From positions 6,209,559 through 6,273,558 of the forward strand of contig NZ_CP089746.1 in assembly GCF_029541745.1 (NCBI RefSeq): DNA of 64,000 nucleotides, given 5' to 3'. Source of the DNA: Streptomyces sp. LX-29 (GTDB taxonomy: Bacteria > Actinomycetota > Actinomycetes > Streptomycetales > Streptomycetaceae). This document shows, piece after piece, positions 33,995-42,482 of the stretch; position 1 is the stretch's first letter, and each line of letters starts with the position of its first letter. A program made the position numbers and the translations under genes. Under the pieces are notes generated by a model. That model was not told where the DNA came from. It was given only the letters and a program-made list of their open reading frames with translations, and ran no database searches.

Positions 33995-35443
33995 GTGCCA
34001 CGACAGGTCCTTGACCATGCCCAAGCGCCACCCCGCACCATCGGAAACAACGCGATCGACCGGTTCTTCCGGATATCTGAGCGAGGATCCGACTTCGGTC
34101 GGGAGATTCGCGGCGGTTTCGCCACCTTCTTTACGATGGCCTACATCCTCGTGCTGAACCCGATCATCCTGGGCGGCGCGGAGGACAAGTACGGTCACCA
34201 CCTCTCGCACACCCAACTGGCCACCGCCACCGCGCTGGTGGCCTGCGTGATGACCGTCATCATGGGCGTGGGCGGCAACCTTCCGCTGGCGCTGGCCGCC
34301 GGTCTCGGCCTGAACGCCGTCGTGGCCTTCCAGATCGCCCCGCAGATGAGCTGGGACGACGCCATGGGCCTGGTGGTCCTGGAGGGTCTGATCATCTCGC
34401 TGCTGGTGGTCACCGGCCTTCGGGAGGCGGTCATGCACGCCATCCCGCAGCCGCTGAAGCAGGCGATCAGCGTCGGCATCGGCCTGTTCATCGCCTTCAT
34501 CGGCTTCATCGACGCCGGCTTCGTCACCCGCATCCCGGGCGACACCGGCTCCGTCCCGGTTCAGCTCGGCGCGCACGGCGAGCTGACCGGCTGGCCGGTG
34601 CTGATCTTCTGCGTCGGCGTGCTGCTGACCATCGCGCTGATGTCCCGGGGGCTCAAGGGCGCCATCCTCATCAGCATCGTGGCCACCACCACCCTGGCGA
34701 TCCTGATCAACGAGATCGCCGACATCAAGCCGCAGGCATGGGGGCTGACCGTCCCCGACGTGCCCGACGACATCGTGGCCTCGCCCGACTTCGGACTGGT
34801 CGGCGACTTCAGCCTGTTCGGCGCCTGGGACGAGGTCGGCGCCCTCACCCTGGTCCTGATCATCTTCACGCTGATCCTGTCCGACTTCTTCGACACCATG
34901 GGCACGGTCGTGGGCGTCAGCAACGAGGCCGGACTGCTGGACCACCAGGGCAAGGTGCCCAACCTGGGCCGGGTGCTGCTCATCGACGGCGTCGCGGCGG
35001 CCGCCGGCGGCGCGGCCTCCGCGTCCTCCAACACCAGCTACATCGAGTCGGCGGCCGGCGTCGGGGAGGGCGCCCGCACCGGCTTCGCCAGCGTGGTGAC
35101 CGGCGGCCTCTTCGGGCTTGCGCTCTTCCTGACCCCGCTGGCGACCGTGGTCCCCGCGCAGGCCGCCGCGCCCGCGCTGATCGCCGTCGGCTTCCTGCTG
35201 ATGAGCCAGGTGCGGCACATCGCCTGGGACAACATGGAGATCGCCATCCCGGCGTTCCTCACCGTCTCGGTGATGCCGTTCACCTACTCCATCACCAACG
35301 GCATCGGGGCGGGCTTCGTCTCCTACGTCGTCATCAAGACGGTGATGGGCAAGGCCCGCGAGGTGCACTGGCTGCTGTGGGGCACCGCGCTGCTGTTCGT
35401 CGGGTACTTCGCGATCGACCCGATCGAGCAGCTGCTGACGTAG
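33995..35443 (+). CDS. NCS2-family purine (xanthine/adenine/guanine) permease
   Basis: A 482-aa membrane transporter of the NCS2/AzgA-type nucleobase:cation family. It has 12 or more helices. Family motifs include FFTMAYILVLNPIIL, GLGLNAVVAFQIAPQM, FSDFFDTMGT-like DFFDTMGTVVGV and SSNTSYIESAAGVGEGARTG. It imports a purine base with protons. GTG at 33995 is preferred: GAGGAG is 6 nt upstream, and the longer frame has a basic, unconserved N-terminus. It ends 14 bp before the convergent response regulator. Confidence 0.93.
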   Translation: MPRQVLDHAQAPPRTIGNNAIDRFFRISERGSDFGREIRGGFATFFTMAYILVLNPIILGGAEDKYGHHLSHTQLATATALVACVMTVIMGVGGNLPLALAAGLGLNAVVAFQIAPQMSWDDAMGLVVLEGLIISLLVVTGLREAVMHAIPQPLKQAISVGIGLFIAFIGFIDAGFVTRIPGDTGSVPVQLGAHGELTGWPVLIFCVGVLLTIALMSRGLKGAILISIVATTTLAILINEIADIKPQAWGLTVPDVPDDIVASPDFGLVGDFSLFGAWDEVGALTLVLIIFTLILSDFFDTMGTVVGVSNEAGLLDHQGKVPNLGRVLLIDGVAAAAGGAASASSNTSYIESAAGVGEGARTGFASVVTGGLFGLALFLTPLATVVPAQAAAPALIAVGFLLMSQVRHIAWDNMEIAIPAFLTVSVMPFTYSITNGIGAGFVSYVVIKTVMGKAREVHWLLWGTALLFVGYFAIDPIEQLLT

Positions 35444-35457
35444 CGGAGGGCCGCCGA

Positions 35458-36120
35458 CTACCCCGGGGTGATGAAGCCGCACTCATAGGCCGCGATGACG
35501 GCCTGGGTGCGGTCCCGGACGTTCAGCTTGGCCAGGACGGCCGCGACATGGGACTTGACCGTGGCGCCGCCGAGCGTCAGCCGTTCGGCGATCTCCGCGT
35601 TCGACAGACCCGCCGCCATCAGCCGCAGCACCTCGGCCTCCCGCGCGGAGAGCCGCTCGCGCAACGCCCGCGCCGCCGCACCGTCGGCCGCGCGGGCGTG
35701 GGTGTTCCCGGCGGCCAGCGCCCGCACCGCGGCGGGGAAGAGCAGCGAGTCGCTGTGGGCCACCAGTCGCACCGCCTGCACCAGTTCGTCCGCGCCGGCC
35801 CGCTTGAGCAGGAAGCCGCTGGCGCCCGCGCGGAGCGCGTCATAGACGTAGGAGTCGTTCTCGAAGGTGGTCAGGACGACCACGCGCGGCGGGAAGGAGA
35901 CCCCGCGCAGAATCTGTTCCGTCGCCCGGATGCCGTCGATGTCGGGCATCCGCACATCCATCAGCACCACGTCCGGGCGGAGCGCCCGCACCAGCGGGAC
36001 CGCCTCGGCACCGGTCCGGGCCTCGCCGACGACCTCCAGGTCCGGCTCGCTGGAGAGGATCGCGCGCAGCGCGGTCCGCACCATCTGCTCGTCGTCCGCC
36101 AGGACGATCCGCACACTCAT
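35458..36120 (-). CDS. NarL/LuxR-family response regulator
   Basis: A 220-aa two-component regulator. The receiver domain has acidic pocket Asp9/Asp10 and phospho-acceptor Asp55 (VVLMDVRMPD), with conserved Thr/Lys in LTTFENDSYVYDALRAGASGFLLKR. The C-terminal LuxR HTH is REAEVLRLMAAGLSNAEIAERL. The ATG at 36120 is 55 bp after the sensor kinase stop. It is the partner of the adjacent kinase. Confidence 0.95.
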   Translation of the reverse strand: MSVRIVLADDEQMVRTALRAILSSEPDLEVVGEARTGAEAVPLVRALRPDVVLMDVRMPDIDGIRATEQILRGVSFPPRVVVLTTFENDSYVYDALRAGASGFLLKRAGADELVQAVRLVAHSDSLLFPAAVRALAAGNTHARAADGAAARALRERLSAREAEVLRLMAAGLSNAEIAERLTLGGATVKSHVAAVLAKLNVRDRTQAVIAAYECGFITPG

Positions 36121-36175
36121 CCGCCCGCCTCCGCGATCTCCAGGGTCTCCAGGGTCTCCTGGGCTTTCAGGGTCT

Positions 36176-37573
36176 TCAGGCAGCGCGGCGTGCGGGGCGG
36201 CTGCGGCGGCCGCCGACCCCCCCCGCATCGGGGGTCGAGTCCAGCGGCACCCGGACCACCAGCCGCCACACGCCGTAGTGCGCGCCCCAGTCGGCGCTGC
36301 CGCGCAACGCGCTGGCGCGCTCGGCGACGCCGCGCAGCCCGCGGCCGCCGCCGGGCCGCTGCCGACGACCCGAGCCGCGCACCGGGTTCTCCAGCCGGAT
36401 CTCCAGCTCCTGCCGGGGCCGGAACGCGCCCCGCGCGGGGTGCGGCGCCGCCGGCCCCTCGGCGCGCACGGCGACACACAGCCGCACCCGCACCTGGCCG
36501 GCGTGCCGCAGCGCGTTGCTCAGCCCCTCCTGCACGATGCGGTACGCCTCCCGGGAGACCAGCAGCGGCAGTCGGTCCAGCGCCTCGGGCCGGGCCAGTT
36601 CGACCGCCTCCACGGTGACGCCCGCCGCGCGCGTCCGGGCCAGCAGGACGTCCAGGTCGGCCAGGGTGGGGGCGGGTGAGGGCACCGCGGCCGGCGAGCC
36701 GTCGGCGGAGGCCCGGCCGGCGGGATCGTCCTCGCGCAAGAGCCCCAGCACGCCGTCGAGTTCACCGACGGCCGCCCGGGTGGTCTCCTCGATCGCCGCC
36801 AACGCCTGCCGGGCGAAGGCCGGATCGGTGTCCAGGACCTTGCGCGCGGCGCTCGCCTGCAGGGTGACGGCGCTGAGCGCGTGCCCCACCGAGTCGTGCA
36901 GCTCGCGGGCGAGCCGGTTGCGGGAGGCCAGCTCGGCGGCGCGCTCCTCGGCGGCGGCCAACCGGTCGGCGGGCGTGGGGCCGAGCAGCGGCGGCGCACA
37001 GCGGGCCAGCAGTGCGCCCGCCGCGGCGGCGAACGCGGTCAGCGCGGCGAGCGTGCCGAGCCCGGCGGCCATACACAGGGGGGCGCTGTAGTCGGCCAGC
37101 CGGCCCGGCCAGCTCACCCCCTCGATCTCGCTGTCGAGGAACGGCAGCGCCAGCAGATACGCCGCGAACGGCGGCACGGCCAGCGTGGCCCCGCTGACCA
37201 CGCCGCCCAACGCCAGGTGCAGCGTGTACCAGACGACCGTGCGGCTGTGCGCGTCCCAGGACCGGGCCGGACCGGTGGCCGGCTCGACCCGCGGCGCGCA
37301 CAGCGAGCGCGCCGCGGCCGCCGCCAGCGGTCGTACGAGCGGGAACAGCGCCGTGCCGGCCGCCATCGGCAGCGCGAGGCCGAACGCGACCAACTGCCGC
37401 GCCACCGAGCCGCCCATGGGGGCCGCGGCCTGCCAGACCACGCTGAGCACCACCCCCGCGAGCAGGTAGTAGGGCATCAGCAGCGCGCCGCCGAGGATCA
37501 GATGGACCCAGCGCAGCCGGGCGCGCCTTCCGAGCCCGGCCCGCACCCACCGTCGTATGCCCCCTGCCGCCAT
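36176..37573 (-). CDS. sensor histidine kinase (HPK7/NarX-like)
   Basis: A 465-aa membrane kinase. Several hydrophobic helices in residues about 15-210 are followed by the HisKA_3 dimerisation box RNRLARELHDSVGHALSAVTLQ, with the phospho-His in ELHDS, and a HATPase domain (EGLSNALRHAGQVRV, GRGLRGVAERASAL). The usual sensor input is the membrane part. It is the first gene of the pair and its stimulus is unknown. The C-terminus ends in an Arg/Ala-rich tail. Confidence 0.94.
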   Translation of the reverse strand: MAAGGIRRWVRAGLGRRARLRWVHLILGGALLMPYYLLAGVVLSVVWQAAAPMGGSVARQLVAFGLALPMAAGTALFPLVRPLAAAAARSLCAPRVEPATGPARSWDAHSRTVVWYTLHLALGGVVSGATLAVPPFAAYLLALPFLDSEIEGVSWPGRLADYSAPLCMAAGLGTLAALTAFAAAAGALLARCAPPLLGPTPADRLAAAEERAAELASRNRLARELHDSVGHALSAVTLQASAARKVLDTDPAFARQALAAIEETTRAAVGELDGVLGLLREDDPAGRASADGSPAAVPSPAPTLADLDVLLARTRAAGVTVEAVELARPEALDRLPLLVSREAYRIVQEGLSNALRHAGQVRVRLCVAVRAEGPAAPHPARGAFRPRQELEIRLENPVRGSGRRQRPGGGRGLRGVAERASALRGSADWGAHYGVWRLVVRVPLDSTPDAGGVGGRRSRPARRAA

Positions 37574-37804
37574 CTGACGCGCCGCCCCCCGACTCGGTCC
37601 CGACGATCTTCTATACAGCGTAAGTCAGTCGTCCGCCTCGGATCCTGGCGCACCGACGGGGCGGAACGCGTCGGCCGCGCGGGGGAGCCGGATTACGCCG
37701 CGGGGGTGATGCGCACCCGCCGCGCGGACGAGGCGCGGCGCTTCCGCGGCGCGCCCGCGCGGGCCCGCGATCCGCCTCCTCCCAGGGCCGAACCTCGCCC
37801 GGCC

Positions 37805-37988
37805 CAGGGTCGGTCTCCGCCTCGCCTCAGGGTCGGACTCCGCCTGGATCCAGGGTTGGTCTCCGCCTCGGCTCAGGGGTGAACGCCGCCTGGCTCCAGG
37901 GTTGGTCTCCGCCTCGGCTCAGGGGTGAACGCCGCCTGGCTCCAGGGTTGGTCTCCGCCTCACCTCGGCGGTGAACTCCGCCTCCTTG
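37805..37988. repeat. 46-bp tandem repeat, four copies
   Basis: Four contiguous 46-bp units start at 37805, 37851, 37897 and 37943, each beginning CAGGGTTGGTCTCCGCCTC or a close variant. Units 2 and 3 are nearly identical; units 1 and 4 have diverged. They lie in the 485-bp gap between the kinase gene and the aldehyde dehydrogenase gene. No protein is implied: 46 is not a multiple of 3. Confidence 0.85.
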
Positions 37989-38058
37989 ACCGCCTGTTCG
38001 ACCGGCCATAGGGTCCCGGCTGCGTGCGCCCGAACGTTCGGCAGCCAGGAGGACCGCG

Positions 38059-39777
38059 GTGGCAGTACCCGTGTGGAGCGTCGACCCCCGAACCGGCGAG
38101 CAACGAGAGCGGGTGGCCGCCGAGGCGACGCCTGAGGCGGTCGACGGCGCCGTACGGGCCGCGCACGCCGCGCGGGAGGCGCTCGCCGACCGGGCGGTGC
38201 GGGCCGCGCTGTTGCGCGCCGCCGCCGCGCGGCTCGCGGAGGCGGAGGCGGAGCTGGTGGCGGCCGCCGACGCCGAGACCGCGCTGGGAGCGGCCCGGCT
38301 CAGCGGGGAGCTCGCCCGGACCACCGGCCAGCTGCGGGCCTTCGCGGAGGTCGTGGACGAGGGCGCGTTCCTGGACGTGGTCATCGACCACGCGGACCCC
38401 GGCCACACCCCGCCCCGCCCCGATCTGCGCCGCTGCAAGCTGCCGCTCGGCGTCGTGGCCGTCTACGCCGCGAGCAACTTCCCGCTGGCCTTCTCGGTGC
38501 CCGGCGGCGACACCGCCAGTGCCCTGGCCGCCGGCTGCCCGGTGGTGATCAAGGCGCACCCCGGCCACCCGGCCACCTCGGAGCTGGCCGCCCGCCTGCT
38601 GCGCCGCGCGGCCGTCGACGCGGGGCTGCCGCCGGAGGTCATCGGCCTGGTCCACGGCTTCCAGGCGGGCCTGGAGCTGGTCCGGCATCCGCTGGTGGCG
38701 GCGGCCGGCTTCACCGGCTCGGTGCGCGGCGGACGGGCGCTGTACGACGCGGCGGCCGCCCGGCCGCGGCCCATCCCCTTCCACGGCGAGCTGGGCAGCC
38801 TCAACCCGGTCGTGGTCACCCCGGCCGCGGCGGAGGAGCGCGCGGAGGAGATCGGGGCCGGACTCGCCGCGTCGATGACGCTCGGGAACGGCCAGTTCTG
38901 CACCAAGCCCGGCCTGGTCCTGGCCCCGGCCGGGACGGCCGGCGACCGGCTGCTCGCCTCCCTGGCGAAGGCCGTCGGGGCCGTGGCGGCGGGGGTGTTG
39001 CTGGACGCCAGGATGCGGGAGTCCTTCGTCGCGGGGGTGGGGGAGCGGACCCGGCTGCCCGACGTACAGGCCCCCGTCCTCCCGGGCGACGGGGGCGGGC
39101 TCGCCGTGCGCCCCGGGTTCCTCACCGTGCCCGCCGCGCGGCTCGCCGCGGACGGCCCGCACGACCTCCTGCTGGAGGAGTGCTTCGGGCCGGTCACGGT
39201 CGTCGCGCGCTATACGGAGCGGGCCGAGCTCAGCGCCGTACTGGGGCGCCTGGCCGGCAACCTCACCGCCACCGTGCACCTCGGCGACATGGAGGGCGCG
39301 GAACCCGGCGGGGCGGGCGTCAGCGGCGAGGAGGCGGGCGGCCACGCCGGCGGCCACGATCACGGCGGATATGGCGACCGGGACGGGTACGGCGGCCAAG
39401 GCGGCCAAGGTGACCGGGGCGGCCAAGGCGGCCAAGGCGGCCAAGGCGGCCGGGGCGGCCGGGGCGAGTACGGCGAGCGGGGCGGATACGGGGCGCGGCT
39501 GCTGGCCGAGCTCACCCCGCTCGCCGGCCGGGTGGTGGTCAACGGCTGGCCCACCGGCGTCGCGGTCAGCCACGCGCAGCACCACGGCGGTCCGTATCCC
39601 GCCACCACCTCCACCGCCACCTCGGTCGGCGCCACCGCCGTCGAACGCTGGCTGCGTCCCGTGGTCTACCAGGACGCCCCGGCCGCCCTGCTGCCGCCGG
39701 AGCTGCGCGAGGAGAACCCGCTGGGGCTGCCGCGCCGGGTCGACGGGGTCCTGCGGGCCGCCCCGGGAGCGCGCTGA
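38059..39777 (+). CDS. aldehyde dehydrogenase (ketoglutarate-semialdehyde type) with a Gly-rich insertion
   Basis: A 572-aa NAD(P)-dependent ALDH. Catalytic Glu244 (FHGELGSLNPVVV) and Cys281 (GNGQFCTKPGLV) are present, along with the substrate-side NGWPTGVAVSHAQHHGG typical of 2,5-dioxovalerate/alpha-ketoglutarate semialdehyde dehydrogenases. Between about residues 413 and 477 lies a Gly/Gln/Arg/Tyr-rich low-complexity stretch (HAGGHDHGGYG, GGQGGQGG) not usual in the family. It is encoded by a GGCGGCCAA-type 9-bp repeat. GTG at 38059 follows AGGAGG. The insertion is in frame, so the enzyme may still work. Confidence 0.9.
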   Translation: MAVPVWSVDPRTGEQRERVAAEATPEAVDGAVRAAHAAREALADRAVRAALLRAAAARLAEAEAELVAAADAETALGAARLSGELARTTGQLRAFAEVVDEGAFLDVVIDHADPGHTPPRPDLRRCKLPLGVVAVYAASNFPLAFSVPGGDTASALAAGCPVVIKAHPGHPATSELAARLLRRAAVDAGLPPEVIGLVHGFQAGLELVRHPLVAAAGFTGSVRGGRALYDAAAARPRPIPFHGELGSLNPVVVTPAAAEERAEEIGAGLAASMTLGNGQFCTKPGLVLAPAGTAGDRLLASLAKAVGAVAAGVLLDARMRESFVAGVGERTRLPDVQAPVLPGDGGGLAVRPGFLTVPAARLAADGPHDLLLEECFGPVTVVARYTERAELSAVLGRLAGNLTATVHLGDMEGAEPGGAGVSGEEAGGHAGGHDHGGYGDRDGYGGQGGQGDRGGQGGQGGQGGRGGRGEYGERGGYGARLLAELTPLAGRVVVNGWPTGVAVSHAQHHGGPYPATTSTATSVGATAVERWLRPVVYQDAPAALLPPELREENPLGLPRRVDGVLRAAPGAR

Positions 39778-39927
39778 GAACGGCTCCGCGCGACCCGCGG
39801 TCTGACGCGCTCCGCGCGGACCCCCGACCCGACGCGCTACCGCGCCACCGCGCGGAGGGGCACGTCGGCGGTGCGCGCTCCGCGTCGCCGCGCGGAGGGG
39901 CCGGCCGGCGGCGTGCCGCGCGGAGCC
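39778..39927. other. GC-rich gap with CGCGCGGAG repeats
   Basis: A 150-bp convergent gap. Short motifs like CCGCGCGGAG and CGCGCTCCGCGCGG recur and can form hairpins. No gene is seen. Confidence 0.4.
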
Positions 39928-40602
39928 TCAGTCGGCGGTGCGCCGCGCGATGAGCTGGAGCCGGACGACGGTCCGGCCGTCGAGCGTGGGGACGGCGTCC
40001 TCGCGCTCCTCCGCCACCTCGAAGCCGCCGCGCTCCAGCGACTCCCGCAGCCGTGCCGGGTCCTGGTGTCGGAACACCCCGCCGTCCTCGATCTCGAAGG
40101 TGCCGTACGCCCCGCCCTCCGGTCGCCGCTCGCGGTAGGAGCGCCGGTGGTGCGGGTCGTCCTGGAGGGGCACGTCGCTCAGATAGAGCACCCCGCCGGG
40201 GCGCAGCAGCCGCGCCAGCTCGGCCACCGTCTCCGCCTGCGCCCGATCCTCGGGGACGCAGGTCAACACCGCGAACAGCAGTGCGGCGTCGAAGGAGTCG
40301 GAGGCGAAGGAGAGCGGCAGTCGCTCGAAGTGCGTCAGCCGCAGCCCCGGATGGTCCGCGCGGCCGCGCGCGACGAGGGCGGCGGACCGGTCCACGCCCC
40401 GCACGTCGGCGTAGCCGAGGGCGGTCAGCTCGGCGGTCAGCCGTCCGTAGCCGCAGCCGTAGTCGAGGATCGCGGCGCCGGCCGGCACATGCCGGGCCAG
40501 CAGCTCCGCGTCGAGCGGGTGGGTGAAGGTGTGCGCGGCGCCGGTGGTCTCCCAGTACGCGCGCAGCCGTGCCCCGTGGGGCGTATGAGCCGATCGGGTC
40601 AT
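39928..40602 (-). CDS. class I SAM-dependent methyltransferase
   Basis: A 224-aa Rossmann-type methyltransferase. SAM-binding motif I is ILDYGCGYGRL (about residue 44-54), with further motifs VRGVDRSAALV, FDAALLFAVLTCV and LLRPGGVLYLSDVP. ATG at 40602 lies 10 bp after the MarR gene's stop, so they probably share a transcript. Substrate unknown; a tellurite-resistance-like or small-molecule role is possible. Confidence 0.9.
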   Translation of the reverse strand: MTRSAHTPHGARLRAYWETTGAAHTFTHPLDAELLARHVPAGAAILDYGCGYGRLTAELTALGYADVRGVDRSAALVARGRADHPGLRLTHFERLPLSFASDSFDAALLFAVLTCVPEDRAQAETVAELARLLRPGGVLYLSDVPLQDDPHHRRSYRERRPEGGAYGTFEIEDGGVFRHQDPARLRESLERGGFEVAEEREDAVPTLDGRTVVRLQLIARRTAD

Positions 40603-40612
40603 ACGCCGCACG

Positions 40613-41092
40613 CTACCCCTGGCGCGCCGCCCGGCACAGGTTGCGTTCCAGCACGCCGAGGAGCCGGGCCAGCTCGCGCTGTTCGTCCTCGTCCAGCCCG
40701 GCGACGGTGCGCTCCTCCAGCTCCGTCCAGGCCGCCGCCACCTCGGCACGCAGCGCCTCGCCCGCCTCGGTGGTCCGCACCAGGGCGGCGCGGCGGTCTG
40801 CCGGGTCCGGGGCGCGGCACACGAAGCCGGCCTGCTCCAACCGCTGCACCATCCGGCTCACGGTCGAAGGGTCCAGGTCCAGCAGCTTGATCAGCTCGGA
40901 CTGGCGCTGCGGGCCGTGGTCCCACAGGTGCATCATCAGCAGTTCCTGGCCGGGGTGCAGGCCGGTCTCGCGCAGCACCATGGCGGCCGCGGCCCGGTGC
41001 ACCCGCGCGGCGCGGAAGACCGCGTGGCTGATGCGGCCGCCCGCGGCGGCGGTGGGCAGGCCGGTACAGGCGCCCTCGTCGACGGATGTCAT
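40613..41092 (-). CDS. MarR-family transcriptional regulator
   Basis: A 159-aa winged-helix regulator: LHPGQELLMMHLWDHGPQRQSELIKLLDLDPSTVSRMVQRLEQAG in segments, then wing CRAPDPADRRAALVRTTEAG. It is divergent from the Old Yellow Enzyme gene. The inverted repeat between them is the likely operator. MarR/OYE pairs typically respond to quinones or electrophiles (inference). Confidence 0.94.
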   Translation of the reverse strand: MTSVDEGACTGLPTAAAGGRISHAVFRAARVHRAAAAMVLRETGLHPGQELLMMHLWDHGPQRQSELIKLLDLDPSTVSRMVQRLEQAGFVCRAPDPADRRAALVRTTEAGEALRAEVAAAWTELEERTVAGLDEDEQRELARLLGVLERNLCRAARQG

Positions 41093-41139
41093 GGCTGCTC
41101 TTCTCCTCGTGGCTCGCTGAGGCCCACCCTACGCCGAAA

Positions 41140-41200
41140 TTATGTGGCCGGCCAAGGAATGGGTTACGGTGGCCGCAGGTTTACTTGATCGGCCACATAA
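41140..41200. promoter_or_regulatory. paired MarR operator between marR and the OYE gene
   Basis: TTATGTGGCCGGCCAAG begins at 41140, and CTTGATCGGCCACATAA ends at 41200. As reverse complements the two match at 15 of 17 positions. They face each other in the 231-bp divergent region, consistent with control of both genes. Confidence 0.65.
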
Positions 41201-41323
41201 AAAGGGCCGCAGATCCCCCCTTCCCGAGACCGCAGGCCAGAGGACCCGGAACACCGGACACCGCAACGCCGGACACCGGAAGACCGGACCACCTCGGCGC
41301 CGCCGCCCAGCCAGGAGCACGAC

Positions 41324-42397
41324 ATGACCACCGCCTTCGACCCCGTCCACCTCGCCGGCGCCCGCCTGGCCAACCGCATCGCCATGGCCCCCATGACCCG
41401 CAGCCGGGCCTACGGGCCGACCGCCGCCCCGACCGCCGCCACCGCCACCTACTACGCGCAGCGCGCCTCCGCCGGGCTGATCATCACCGAGGGCATCCAG
41501 CCGTCCCCGGTGGGCCAGGGCTACCCCGACACCCCCGGTCTGCACAGCCAGGAGCAGGTCGACGCATGGCGCGTGGTCACCGACGCCGTGCACGCGCGCG
41601 GCGGTCGGATCTTCGCCCAGCTGATGCACACCGGCCGGGTCGGCCACCCGGTGCTGTTGCCCGACGGGCTCGTCCCGGTGGCCCCCTCCGCCATCGCCGC
41701 CGCGGGGCAGGTGTACACCCATCAGGGGCCGCTGGACTTCGTCACCCCGCGCGAGCTGAGCGACGCCGAGGTCCGGCAGACCATCGCCGACTTCGCCACC
41801 GCAGCCCGCAACGCGATCGCGGCCGGCTTCGACGGCGTGGAGATCCACGGCGCCAACGGCTACCTGGTGCAGCAGTTCCTGGCCCCGAACGCCAACCGGC
41901 GCACCGACGAGTGGGGCGGCTCCGACGCCGGCCGCATCCGGTTCGCGGTCGAGGTGACCCGCGCGGTCGCCGACGCGATCGGCGCCGAGCGCACCGGCCT
42001 CAAGCTGTCCCCGGGCAACCCCTACAACGACATCCAGGAGCCCGACCCGGCCCCCACCTACACCGCCCTGGTCGACGCCCTCGAACCGCTCGGCCTCGCC
42101 TACCTCCACATCGCCGAGGCGCCGGGCCAGCGCGAGCTCACCCTCGCCCTGCGCAAGCAGTACGGCGGCACCCTCATCCTCAACCCCGCCGCCGGCGATC
42201 GCCCCGCCGGGCCGGAGGACCTCACCCTGATCGAGGACGGCGCCGCCGACCTGCTCGCCTTCGGCAGGCTCTTCCTGGCCAACCCCGACCTGCCCCGCCG
42301 CCTCGCCGCGGGCGGACCGTACAACGCCCCGGACATGTCCACCTTCTACGGCGGTGACGAGCGCGGCTACACCGACTACCCCTCCCTCGCCGACTGA
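41324..42397 (+). CDS. Old Yellow Enzyme family alkene reductase
   Basis: A 357-aa FMN enzyme that reduces electrophilic alkenes or nitro-compounds with NADPH. Hallmarks: MAPMTRSRA, the AQLMHTGRVGHP His/Arg pair, GVEIHGANGYLVQQFLAP and RRTDEWGGS. Active-site pieces match the NemA/XenB class. ATG at 41324 follows GGAG. A 12-bp hairpin lies just after the stop. It is divergently regulated with MarR. Confidence 0.95.
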   Translation: MTTAFDPVHLAGARLANRIAMAPMTRSRAYGPTAAPTAATATYYAQRASAGLIITEGIQPSPVGQGYPDTPGLHSQEQVDAWRVVTDAVHARGGRIFAQLMHTGRVGHPVLLPDGLVPVAPSAIAAAGQVYTHQGPLDFVTPRELSDAEVRQTIADFATAARNAIAAGFDGVEIHGANGYLVQQFLAPNANRRTDEWGGSDAGRIRFAVEVTRAVADAIGAERTGLKLSPGNPYNDIQEPDPAPTYTALVDALEPLGLAYLHIAEAPGQRELTLALRKQYGGTLILNPAAGDRPAGPEDLTLIEDGAADLLAFGRLFLANPDLPRRLAAGGPYNAPDMSTFYGGDERGYTDYPSLAD

Positions 42398-42412
42398 GGA
42401 GCGCACGGCGCG

Positions 42413-42440
42413 CCGCCGCCGGCGCCATCGCCGGCGGCGG
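42413..42440 (+). terminator. terminator after the OYE gene
   Basis: Perfect 12-bp arms CCGCCGCCGGCG (42413-42424) and CGCCGGCGGCGG (42429-42440), with loop CCAT, lie 16 bp past the stop. Confidence 0.8.
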
Positions 42441-42482
42441 TCGCCATGGACGAGGGGATCATCACGGCCCATAGTGGGGGCT

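Noticed and set aside
37827..38438. Minus-strand ORF crossing the 46-bp repeats
   Set aside because: 46 bp shifts the frame at each unit, and the ORF overlaps the aldehyde dehydrogenase start; no similarity.
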